57,500 nt of DNA from Anaeromyces robustus (lineage: Eukaryota; Neocallimastigomycota; Neocallimastigomycetes; Neocallimastigales; Neocallimastigaceae): NCBI GenBank assembly GCA_002104895.1, contig MCFG01000311.1, positions 1-57,500 on the forward strand, written 5' to 3'. The notes beneath the pieces are model-generated. The model had not been told where the DNA came from, did not search any database, and saw only the letters and a list, made by a program, of their open reading frames with translations. Shown in pieces: positions 18,001 through 28,883 of this stretch. Every line of letters begins with the position of its first letter. The first letter of the stretch is position 1. A program made the position numbers and the translations under genes.

Positions 18001-21000
18001 AAATAAATGAATATATTAATAAATGATAAATAAATGAATAATTATATATAAATGAATAATTATATATATATTCTTTTTTATTATAATAAATATATAAATT
18101 TATATATATATACATATATTATATATATAATATAATACATATGATTAATTTTTAATTAGATGTTTTAAATCCTAAGTTTTAAAAGTAATTTTTTGTGTTT
18201 ACTCTATGATTATTAAATTATTTCTCATATTTTTTTCCAATATATTCATAATATATTATATACATATATTATTTAATTATTTAATTTATGAGTATAAATT
18301 ATTATTAAATAAGATTATTCCTTAGATTTTTTTTTAATTTCTAGATTGATATATTCTCCATTATAGTTAAGTCAATAATTAAAAAATTAATTATAATATA
18401 TTATCAATATATGTCAATATATATTAATCCAATAAATAAATTGTATTAAAAAATGGTTCATAACACAAAGTAATAACATTATTATATATTCTATATTATA
18501 TATATTATATATTATAGCATTCTATATTTTATATTATGTTTTGTTCTTAAAAAAAAAATTATATTTATATTAAAAGGATTAGAATAATATTTTAGGATAA
18601 AACTTTTTTTATTATTTAAATAACTCTATATAATAAATAAATGATATTTTTTTATATATTTTGTTAATTATTATTATTATTTATTATTAATATTTTTGTT
18701 TCTTTTTTTTTTATATTTATTTAAAAATATAAATATTTATTTTTTTTATTTTTTTAAATAAAACATTTATAGACTAATACTAATTTCTATATAATAATAA
18801 ATATATAAATATATTATCCTATTTATTATATTAGCATTTATAATATATCATTAAGTATAATTAATATATATATTATAAAAAATAAATTAAATAACTTTAT
18901 TTATTATTAAATTTATTTTTTTTAAAAAAAAAAATTTTTTTTTTATTTTCGTATTATTATTTATTATTATTTATTATTTAATATTTATGTATTTATTATT
19001 TATTATTTATTATTTATTATTTATTATTTATTTAATATTTATTTCTTTTTTTTGATATATTTATTTATTTTAATGTTACATATTTATAAAAAAGTAAAAA
19101 AAAAGTAATAATAATTATGAAATAATTATTAATTATTAAATGAAAAAAAAAACATTATAATAAAATAAAATAAAAAAAAATTTTTTTATATATATATTTT
19201 ATATAATAATAATCATAAAAATCTTATTTATTATGAAATAAAAAATTTTAACTAAAATATTATGAATTTCGAAATTCATATAAAAAACAATTAATTTTAC
19301 TCCATTTTTTAAATTTTTTTTTTTTTTTCTTTTTTCTTTAAAAAAATTTTTTTACTTGTTTTTTAAGTAAATAGTAATAAATAAACATTTATTTAAAAAA
19401 AAAATAGCAAAAAAAAAAATAAAAAAAAAAATTCAAAAAAAAAAAAAAATAAAAATAAAAATAAAAAAAAAAATAAAATAAAATAAAAACCAAAAGTTAC
19501 AAAACTTAAAAAAAAAAAAAAAGAAAAATTTTTTTAAAGGAAAGATAAAAGCTATATAAATGTTTAATAATATTTCGTCTTTAAAATCAATTTATTTTAT
19601 TACCAAATAAACAGATATAAAAGACAAAATAAAAGTTTTTAAAAAATTTTATTTAAAAAATAAAAATAACAAAAAAAAATATTATAAAATAAAAATAATT
19701 TCTAATATTGAATTTATCCATTTATTTACCTCTTATATTGAGATAGATGAATTAAAAGAATAAGCAATAATAGTTTTTATTTTTTTTATACATTTTTTTT
19801 TACCGTTAGTTAAAAATCCTATATATATTTTAAAAAAAAGAAAAATAGAAAATAAATCATTTTATTTATTATAAAATTTGAATAAGATTTTATATTAAAG
19901 TTAACTAAAAGATCTTTAATTTCTATCTTTTTTTTTTTTTTCATCCCAATCTTTTATTTCATAAAATAGTTTAGTTACTTGAAATAAGTAAAATTCTAAA
20001 TTAATTTAAAAATAAAAGTAAATTTGAATAATTTTATCAAAACAAAATAATTTTTTAAATGAAAAAGACAAAACTTGATTTATATACTTTTCTTTTTCAA
20101 CATTAAAAAACAAAACAAAAAACAAAAAACAAAAACAAAAAAACAAATATAGAAATTAAACAATTAAAAATAAAAAAAAACAAATTGTTTAAAAAAAAAT
20201 AAAATAACTAAAATAAATAAAAATTAAAAAATAAAACAACAAATAATAAAAATAAAATAGATAATTAAAATTACAAATAAAAAGCTTATACAACAGAAAA
20301 AAAATTATATATTATCGAAATTAAAAAGTATAATTTATAGTTTTAGTAATATTTATTTTAAAAAAAAAGTATTTTTATTTAGTAAAAAGAAAAAAGGAAA
20401 AAAAAAAGAGAAAATCAAAACAAAAAAAATTTTATTAAATAATTATGCTTTAATTTTTTTGAAATATTTTAGTAAAAATAGTTTTATTTTAATATCAATT
20501 AAAAAAATATTATTATATTTTTTTAATACCCTAATATATAATCAAATCTAAAAAAAAAGCAAAAATTTTTTATTAAAAATAGCAAACAAACAAAAAAAAA
20601 AATCTAATTTATTAACAAGTTTTTTTATTAAAAATTTTTACAAGAATTTAATAATTTAATAATAATTTTCTTTAATAAAGAGATAATTTATATTTAAAAC
20701 TAATATAATTTTTAATTTTTTCAATATACCATAAAAAAAAAGAATAAAAAAAAACATAGAAAATTTATAAAAAAAATAATTTAATCAGAAAAATTAATTT
20801 GTATATATAATTGTTTATATATCAATAATAAGTAGTAATAAAAACCGATTTAATGATATTAAATATAAATTAATTTTTTCTTCATAAAACAAAATTAATC
20901 ATTTTTTTTATAAAAAAAAAGATAAAACAACGAATAATAAAATTTATTAATTTCATTTTTTTTTAATATTAATTTTTTATAAAAAATAATTTCGTAATAA

Positions 21001-21779
21001 TAATAATAATATAATAATAATAAAAACATTCGTAATAATAATATAATATAATACTAATAAAAACCTTCGTAATAATAATAATATAATACTAATTTAAAAA
21101 ACCAAACAACTTAATTTAATATTTACAATAAAAGTATTCTTTTGTTGAAAACAAACTTAATTTTTTTTGAAAAAAAAAAGAAAAATTTTTAAAAAATAAA
21201 AAAATAATATAGTAAAAAACCAAAAAAAAAAAAACACAAAAACAACAAAAAATTATTTATATAGATTTATAATAAAATATTTATTTTAAATATATTAGAA
21301 AAAAAAACAAAAAACAAAAAGCGTATTTAAATAATATATTTTAATTTTTACGATAGAATAAATAAATAAAAATACAACAACAATAATAAATATAATTCAA
21401 ATTTTTTTATAGAGAAAATAGCCTAGTTTATTTAAAATTTAAATATTTTTTTTATTTTTAAATATACTTAAAAAAAACAAATAGTCTATTTTATAACAAT
21501 CAAAAATATATTTTTGAAATTTTAAAGAATTATATTTTATATTTATCATTTGAAGAAAAAATATATCTATAATATATATATTTTCTTTTAAAAAAGAATT
21601 ATTTATAAAAAAAAAATACAAATATTTTTTTATAACAGTAAAAAATTTTTGGATATTAATTTTTGAATTAAAAAAAAAAAAAAAAGCTATTACTTTTATT
21701 TATTGAATTAATATAATAATAATTTATTAATACAATAAAATAAAATTACATTAAAAAAAATAATTAAGAAAAAAGATTT

Positions 21780-22294
21780 ATGAGCAGTTTAAGTCCTCAA
21801 ATCGATTCTTTTTTCCAACCATTTAATAATTCTTCTGATAATTTAAAATTTATATTAGATTTAGAACAAACTCTTCCTGATAATATTAAATTTATTTTAG
21901 ATTCAAATCAAACTATTCCTAATATCATGAATTCAAGTAACGATTATTTAGTTAGTGATCAAGGTGCTAACTATATCTCAAATAATGGTAAAAATAATAA
22001 AAAAAAATTATAATAATAATTTTGAATTTAAATGAAGAATAAAAAAAAAAAAAACTAATATATAATAACAAATTTTTTTTTCAAATTTTGCTATATTTTT
22101 AAAATTTAGCACTTTATTGTCCAAGTGCTGAAAAGAAAGGTGAACCATTAAAGCAATATTTCAGTGCTTTAGCTACAGATGGTACAAATGTATTACCTAT
22201 TCCAGATAAAAAGATTATTTACGGTATATATAATGTTGCTTATAGAGGTATATATCTAAAGAAGATTATTATATTAATCTATAACGAATATTTA

Positions 22295-22327
<33 letters not shown>

Positions 22328-24295
22328 TAATAGTAATATTTATACAATAAAAAATAAAGAGAATAAAATCTAATTTTTTTTTATATTTTTCATGTTTCAT
22401 TATAATTTTAAATCTAGAAAAAAGTTGTTTATCAACTCCAGAAACTAAAGAAATTAAAACTGAAGTTAGTGGTAGTGGTATAACTACACCACAATTAACT
22501 CCTTTTCTTAATCCAAGATTATCAGGAGAATATTGTAGCCAATCTCAAACTTTAAATGTTAAAGGTATACTTTTAATAAAAATTATTAATTATCTTTTTT
22601 TTTTCTTTTTTTTTTTTTTTCTTCTTCTTTTTGTTATTATATTAATTAATGTAATTAATAAAAATTTAATTTTTTTAATATGATTTTTATTATTATTTAT
22701 TATTTTAATTATTATTTAATAGCATTTCCACCATCTCCAGTTTCACCAAAAATTAATTCATTAGGAAACAGTTCACCATATAGTTTTCTTGATTCCAATG
22801 CTACATTAACACCAGGTTCAAGAATTGAAGCTTCTACTCCACTTTCTACATTAACCTACAATGGTAGTATTGTTTCTAATAATAGTACAATTGATGATGA
22901 TTCCATCTATAACCAAACCTTTTTTTCCAATATTAATAATCAACAACCATTAAATTCTGATATGCAACAAAATTTATATTATGTTAATGTCAATGGTAAT
23001 TGGGAATTACAAAACCAAAGAAATACATGCTTTTACGCTAAAAGAAAGGAAGAATTAAAAAATGTAAATATTTTTTTATAAAAAAATTATAATTTATAAA
23101 TATTAAAAAAATGAATATTAAAATATATATATATATATATATTTGTTTTTTTTTTATAATTTAGATTCATTCCCCTATTCCATTAAAAAAGTGTAAAGTT
23201 TACATACCAGCTTCTGAAATTCAAGAAAATTCATATTACGGTAATACCAATGCTAATGTTGAATTAACTTATCAATATCCAACAAATTATCAAACTCAAC
23301 CAATTAATGGTCAAACTAATTCTTCAGTACAACAAATAATTGTTCAACAACCAGGTCAAAATACTGTTGAACAAATATTAGTTTCAAATTCTAATGTACC
23401 AGGAATTGTTGTACAACAACCACAACCACAACCAACTCAACAAATTATTGTTCAACAACAAGTTCCAACAATTACTGTTACATCTATGCCATTAAGTACA
23501 CCAATGGTAAATAATGTTTCTTTACCAGTTCAAGTACAACAAATTCAAGCTACTGAAGGTAACCATCAACCAGTTTTAGTTCAATTACAACCAGTAAATA
23601 CTGTAAATTCAACTATTGTTCAACAACCACAAAGTATAGTTTCTACAGTTTCTACAGGTTCAAATTCTCTTCTTTTCTCAACCCCACAAAGATTACCTTC
23701 TCCAATTAAACAAGAGCTTAGTTCTCCTGTAGTTAAATTGGAACCCAATAGTAATAATAACAATAATGAAGCCAAAATTATTACACCAGTTTCCTCACCA
23801 ATGATGGGTAATGAATCCGAAGAAAAGCCACAATCCATTGTTATTAATTTAATGGATTATAAACCAATTAGTTCTCATTTAGAAAATTATAAAAACAACA
23901 AACCTGCTGTTTTAAAATATATGCCAAGTACTAAACATAAAATATTAAAGAAGAAAGTAGAAGGTTCTTCAAGAATTACAAAGAATTCTTCTCAAAATAA
24001 ATGTGATATTTGTCAAAAGGAATTTCTTAAATATTATCAATTAAAATCACATTTAAAAAGTCATACCTCTGAAAAACCTTATAAATGTGAATATTGTACA
24101 AGAGCTTTTTGTCGTAAACATGATCTTCGTAGACATGTTCGTATTCATACTGGTGATACTCCTTATATTTGTTCTAATTGCTTTAAAGGTTTTGCAAGAT
24201 CAGATGCTTGTACAAGACATGTTCGTCAAAACCTTTGTAAAAGTAATATAATAAATTATAATCCAGAAACAAATAAGGTTGAAGTACTTATATAA
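21780..24295 (+). CDS. Crz1-like C2H2 zinc-finger transcription factor (five exons, 654 residues)
   Basis: Proposed exons are 21780-21987, 22110-22247, 22418-22564, 22723-23063 and 23165-24295. The first three introns are phase 1 and the last phase 0, all GT-AG, and together they give one open frame of 654 residues. The start is the first ATG after an in-frame stop at 21765. An alternative donor after 22223 keeps the frame and drops eight residues. The C-terminus carries three fingers: C558-C561-H574-H578, C586-C589-H602-H606 and a C2HC finger C614-C617-H630-C636. Spacing, the KHDLRRH string in finger 2, FARSDA in finger 3 and its terminal Cys resemble Crz1/Prz1/CrzA calcineurin-target factors. 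The rest is Gln/Pro/Ser-rich and probably disordered, with a PTITVT string (379-384) fitting the calcineurin docking motif PxIxIT and psi-K-x-E sites (IKTE, IKQE, VKLE) typical of SUMO acceptors. Expected role: a nuclear factor for calcium-dependent transcription (inference). Other three-finger factors cannot be excluded. Confidence 0.8.
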
Positions 24296-27200
24296 GTTTA
24301 AAAGAAGAGAAATGAAAAAAAAAATTAAAATGAAATTATATATAATTCATTTTAAAAAAACTAAACCTAAAAAATTAAATTATAAATATATATATATAAA
24401 AAGAAAAAGATTTGTAATCTTTTTTTTTTTTTTCTTTTTAAATTTAATTTAATTTAACATTTACTGTTATAATAAACCTATTTTTTTTTTTTAATAATTC
24501 ATAATCTTTATTACAAATATTATTTTTTTATAACAACTTTAATCAAAAACAAAATAAAAAAAAAACAAAAACAAAAACAAAGCAAAATAAAACAAAACTC
24601 TTTGTTTTTTTTTTTTTTTTTTTTTTTTTAATATTTATAGTTTTTTTTTTTTTTTTTTATACAACAAAAATAAAAAAATAAATTGATAAATAATTCTATC
24701 TTGTACAATTATTTACTTTTGTTTTATTAAATAAAAGTATGTATGAGATTTAATTTTATCAATTTAAAAAAAAAAAAATAAAAATAATTATGATTATATA
24801 TTTTTTTTTATTATAATAATTTAAATGAATTATAAGTTTCCATAGAGGTAAGATATAATTTATATATATATATAATAAATATAAAGAATAATTTATTATT
24901 TATAAAATTAATTCATTATTTTAGAATATTTAAAAAAAAAAAAAAAAAACTAATTTTTTTTTTTAATTTTATATATAATATATATATATAATTAACAGAA
25001 AAAATAATAACAACTTCTTGATTTTAGATTGATATTATATAATCTTGGAATCTTTATAAAAACAAAAATAAGTAAATGTAAAAGAATAAGTAAAAAAAAA
25101 ATCCATAAAGAAAGAAAGAAATTAGAAACAGCCATAAAAAAGTTTTTTTTTTTTGAAAAAAAAAAAAAAGAAGAAAAAAAGAATGGAATTAATAATTAAG
25201 CAAATAAAAATTTTTATTAAAAAAACAAAATAAAATGAACCAAAAAAAAAATTAAAACAAAACAAAATTTAAAACAAAACAAAATTAAAACAAAACAAAG
25301 CAAAAACAATAATAACTGAAAAACAAGTAAAAAAATAAAAAATAAAAAAAAAAAAAAACACAACACAAATGAAAATATGATAAAAGTTACAAAAAAGTGA
25401 AAACATATCATGGATATTTTAAATTAAGAAAAGAAAATATATATTAGTTTTTATAGTAATAAAGTTTTGTGTGTTGTATATATATTAACTTCATGACTTT
25501 ATAGCTATTTCTATTAATAGTTATATTTTTTCTTTTTAAAATTTATTATTCCAAAGATATATAACAAAAATTATAATCAATGAATACAAAACCAAATATA
25601 AATCCAATGAAAAAAACCAAACAAAACCAAACAAAACCAAACACTAAACAAATTAACAAAAATACAAAAAAAAAATTTTTGTACAATAATTAATAAATCT
25701 TTAAAAGAATAATAGATTTATTTTTAAAATGTTTAATAAATCAAAAGGAAATATTATTTATATAAATAAACAAGTAAAAAAAAAAATTAATTTAAAACTT
25801 TCTAAAATTTTTTTCTTACTCATTAACTGCCAATATATTTATAATATTTTTTATTTTTATTTTATTTTTATTTTTTATTTCAATTTTTCTTATATTTTAT
25901 TCTTTTTTTTTTAAAAAAAAATAAAAAAAAAATAGTTTTTTTTTTTGTTTTTCCCTTTTTAAAAAAAAAATAATAATGTATAGAAAATAAAAAAGTAAAA
26001 ATGAAATAAAAATAAATTTTAATATAAATAAATTTTTTAAACCAAAATTACAATTCAATTATAATTTTTATTTTTTTATTCAAAATTAAACCTACAAAAA
26101 AAAAAAAAGAAAAAGAAAAAAGATTATACTGTTAGTTTATATCTTTTTTAATTTTCATCATTTAAAAAACAAAAGAAAAAACAATGAAGATATATTGATT
26201 TATATCTCTAATTAATTTATATTTTATACTTTTAGTATATTAAGAAAATATTTATTAAATTAATTTTTTTTTAGGCTTATGATGCCTTCAAAATAATTAA
26301 TAAAAATATTTTTTTTTTTTTTTTTTTTGACTAATTTACAAATATTTATTATATATAAAAAAAATAAAAAACTTGAAATATTATTTCAAAAACAAAAACA
26401 AAACTAAAACCAAAAACCAAAAACCAAAAACAAGAAAATACAAAAATTTTGAAACACCAAAAAAAATATGCTAAAATGATAGCATAAAAAAAAAAAAAAA
26501 AAAAAGTTATTGTTTTTTTTTTTTTTTTTTCTTATTATTATTAGTTATACAAATTTTTATTTATATATATTTCAATAGTACTATATGTTATAATAATATT
26601 TTTTTTTTTCTTTAATAATATTTTTAATTTATAATTTAATTTTCTTCTTCTTCTTCTTTTTTTTTTTAAAAAAAAAAAAAAGAAAAGAAATGAAAAGAAA
26701 TAACGAATTTTTAATTTTTATTTTTATAAAACACACACTTTTTTTTTTTTATTATTATTATTTGAATATTATAAATATATATGAATACCATAAAAGAAAT
26801 TATAAAGAAATGAAAAAAAAAAATTATTATTATTTTTTGTTAATATAATATAAAACAAAAAAGATAAAAAAAAAAAAGAAAAGAAAAGAAAAAAAAAAAG
26901 AAAAAAAAAAAATATTTATAATATTTTTTTTATCTTTTTTTTTTTTATTTTATTTTTTTTTTTTATAGTTTTATTTTATTTAACAAAAAAAAAAAAAAAA
27001 TAATTTATAATTTATAATTTCTTTGAAAAAAATCCTATCATGTTTTTATTTTTTCCTATATATATCACTCGAGTAAAAAAAAAAAAAAAATAAATAAATA
27101 AATAAAGAAAGTTTTAATTAAAAAAAAAAAAAAAAAAAAAAAAAGAAAAGAGAAAAGAAAAGAAAAAGATAAATTAAAAAATATTTTTTTTATTTTAGTT

Positions 27201-27306
27201 TTTAGTTTTTTTTTTTTAATCTATATCTATATATATAATAATATATATATAAAGAAAAATAATTCATATTATAATATAATTTAGGGAGGATGATATTTTT
27301 AATAGT
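24296..27306. other. AT-rich intergenic DNA, no gene seen
   Basis: Downstream of the zinc-finger gene there are only long A and T runs, (A/C) words such as AACAAAACAA, and small AT palindromes. The open frames at 25217-25411 and 25729-25914 have homopolymer-driven Phe/Leu/Ile composition and are not considered genes. Confidence 0.7.
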
Positions 27307-27326
27307 TAAAATTTATATAAATTATA

Positions 27327-27337
27327 TAGTTTCTCTC
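27327..27337 (+). repeat. Left target-site duplication of the 409-bp insertion
   Basis: TAGTTTCTCTC, identical to 27747-27757; the match extends one A further left at both sites (27326 and 27746), though the second A is part of the poly(A). Confidence 0.85.
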
Positions 27338-27710
27338 TTAAACCTAGCACCTTTTCGGATGTTCCACTTTTGGTACGTACATCCGCACTTTTACTTAGAA
27401 TTATGCCTACTGTTAGTGGCCAGATCTGGTCATTATTCAATAGGTATCCCAACAATCTAACCAAGAGCGTCGAAGCTGACAATTCAGTAGGACAAGACAG
27501 TAGGTCACACGCATCTAATAATGATAATAACTTTCCAACTTGATTTAATTTAATAATATACACTATACCATATGAAGTAATTATAAATTATTACTATCTA
27601 TTAAATAATAAATTATTATTCTTTATTAGATTAAGTTTTAATATGTACAATTACTTTATAACATGTACTTTTTAAATTAAATTTAAATAAAGTTTTCATT
27701 ATTTTATTGC

Positions 27711-27746
<36 letters not shown>
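27338..27746 (+). mobile_element. 409-bp 5'-truncated non-LTR retrotransposon inserted into the older element
   Basis: The insert begins inside the last part of a LINE ORF, continues through a 3' UTR with AATAAA at 27686-27691 and ends in 35 A (27712-27746). The 11-bp sequence TAGTTTCTCTC is present just before it (27327-27337) and just after it (27747-27757), giving a target-site duplication. Removing the insert restores the reading frame of the host fragment. The encoded end shows the same block order as the full element: a PLLVRTSALL-like string, then VEADNSVGQ-like, matching SPFLLRSAALL and VNADNTVGQ. Confidence 0.88.
27340..27543 (+). pseudogene. Last ~67 codons of a LINE ORF (truncated)
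   Basis: An open stretch ending in TGA at 27541-27543. It aligns by eye with the final ~65 residues of the full element ending at 33200 (shared [ST]ALL-x2-IMP, ADN[ST]VGQ and SR motifs), but the DNA is clearly different, so it comes from a distinct subfamily. The minus-strand frame over the same bases is a shadow. Confidence 0.7.
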
Positions 27747-27748
<2 letters not shown>

Positions 27749-27757
27749 GTTTCTCTC
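27747..27757 (+). repeat. Right target-site duplication of the 409-bp insertion
   Basis: TAGTTTCTCTC directly after the poly(A) tail; partner of 27327-27337. Confidence 0.85.
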
Positions 27758-28044
27758 ATTGGATATTCAATTGTAAGGCCTTTGAACAGGATAGAAATAC
27801 TTTTATTAAACACAATGTTGACTTAAACTCGAAGTTCACCCAAATTAATCGAACTAACTCACTGGGATTTTCTGAGGACTTTGACGAAGATTTTGAAAAT
27901 AATATATATTACTTGATGCTTAACGCTTTCCTTGATGGGTGTTATGCATTTGATAAACTAGATATTAAGAGGGAACGGAGATGGTGGCGTGGACAACTTT
28001 TCAAAGGTTCACCCGAGTCTCCTGTTCCGTATAACCTCTTCTGA
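27747..28044 (+). pseudogene. C-terminal fragment of LINE reverse-transcriptase protein
   Basis: The frame beginning at 27751 reads about 97 codons to TGA at 28042. It opens with S-H-W-I-F-N-C, matching the second half of the C-x2-C...H-x4-C knuckle typical of the C-terminus of APE-type LINE polyproteins, and the neighbouring element has D-H-W-F-I-N-C at the same place. A basic RRERRWWRG-like region follows. The catalytic reverse-transcriptase core is missing, so this is a dead fragment. Confidence 0.7.
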
Positions 28045-28523
28045 GGACCTGTACTTCCATTCATTTGGAATGCTCAGAAGAGGGTAAATGCCTGTCGATA
28101 CATGGCGACGTTAAGGGCATTTTATGAAGTCTCCTAAATAATTGTTCTTTTTTCTAATAATATGTATAAGCTGGATATGCAGGAAATGAGATATTTGTAT
28201 TTTCTTTTAAATTTACCTTTCATGTATTTCTGTATATTATCACTGTATGAATCCATTGTAATTGCGTTAATTATTGTATAACCTCTTCTGAGGACCTGTA
28301 CTTCCATTCATTTGGAATGCTCAGAAGAGGGTAAATGCCTGTCGATACATGGCGACGTTAAGGGCATTTTATGAAGTCTCCTCAATAATTGTTCTTTTTT
28401 CTAATAATATGTATAAGTTGGATATGCAGGAAATGAGTTATTTGTATTTTCTTTTAAATTTACCTTTCATGTATTTCTGTATATTATCACTGTATGAATC
28501 CATTGTAATTGCTTTAATTATTG
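28030..28523 (+). repeat. 247-bp tandem duplication covering the 3' end of the older LINE
   Basis: Unit 1 is 28030-28276 and unit 2 is 28277-28523. They differ at only about four positions, all single-base changes. The unit starts in the last five codons of the reverse-transcriptase fragment, so unit 2 repeats those codons and the stop. Each unit carries two consecutive hairpins. The duplication could be a template-jump product, a multi-monomer 3' module, or a promoter-like monomer pair upstream of the next element. Confidence 0.92.
28035..28122 (+). other. Double stem-loop in the 247-bp unit (repeated at 28282-28369)
   Basis: Stem 1 is a perfect 11-bp inverted repeat CCTCTTCTGAG (28035-28045) with CTCAGAAGAGG (28073-28083), with a nested TTCCA/TGGAA pair in the loop. 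Stem 2 pairs AAATGCC (28086-28092) with GGCATTT (28116-28122) around an inner GTCG/CGAC. A 3' stem-loop can serve as the binding site for the element's own reverse transcriptase in stringent LINEs; that role here is inference. Confidence 0.7.
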
Positions 28524-28883
28524 TATGAGCTTGATTCACTCAAAAGCATGTGCTTATACTTTATTAGAATTTAGAATAGTTATTTTTGAGTTCTTCACCT
28601 TTAACTTTTTTTTTAATTTTCATGAATTTAAGAATTTACAAGATTTCAAATATATTTACATTCGCAAAAAGAGATTTTTATAACAACTATCAATATTCTA
28701 CAAGTGTTTTTATAATAGAGTAAAGAAGATAAACAATTGATAAATTTAAACAAAAGAAAAAAAAAAAAAAGAAAAAATTTACATTCAGTTATTACTAGTC
28801 TACATTTTTAACTCGATTTTTTTAGTTTAGTACTTTCATTTTACTTTTTTTATTTTTTTCATCAATATTAAATATAGATCATA

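Larger units (their letters stand above)
4939..21779. other. Gene desert of about 17 kb
   Basis: Almost entirely A/T homopolymers, (AAAT)n, (AAT)n, (TA)n and short AT-only words. Open frames here translate to Ile/Phe/Tyr/Lys/Asn-only strings with no domain character. Notable simple repeats are CA-rich sequence near 5500-5532, ATTTT-type repeats near 5665-5700, (AAAT)n at 9013-9077 and mixed AAAT/GAAT repeats near 17935-18070. Slightly more complex patches near 8240-8285, 12370-12410 and 16540-16580 give no recognisable product. The last 2 kb upstream of the gene starting at 21780 are A/T blocks typical of the promoter side of genes in this window. Confidence 0.7.
27310..28770 (+). mobile_element. 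5'-truncated non-LTR retrotransposon (older host element), interrupted by another insertion
   Basis: Two pieces, about 27310-27337 and 27747 onward, form one element once the 409-bp insert between them is ignored. It contains the C-terminal end of a reverse-transcriptase ORF (an H-W-I-F-N-C knuckle remnant and a downstream basic region), a stop at 28042-28044 and a 3' region present twice in tandem (28030-28276 and 28277-28523). Its true 3' end is uncertain; an A-rich tract at about 28746-28777 is the best candidate. The 5' end lies after an in-frame stop at 27307. It is related to, but clearly diverged from, the element starting near 28778. Confidence 0.7.

Noticed and set aside
28040-28050. 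CTGAGGA, a match to the hammerhead ribozyme core CUGANGA, in the 247-bp repeat
   Set aside because: The bases are part of an 11-bp perfect stem, and no properly placed GAAA, stem II or cleavage triplet follows.
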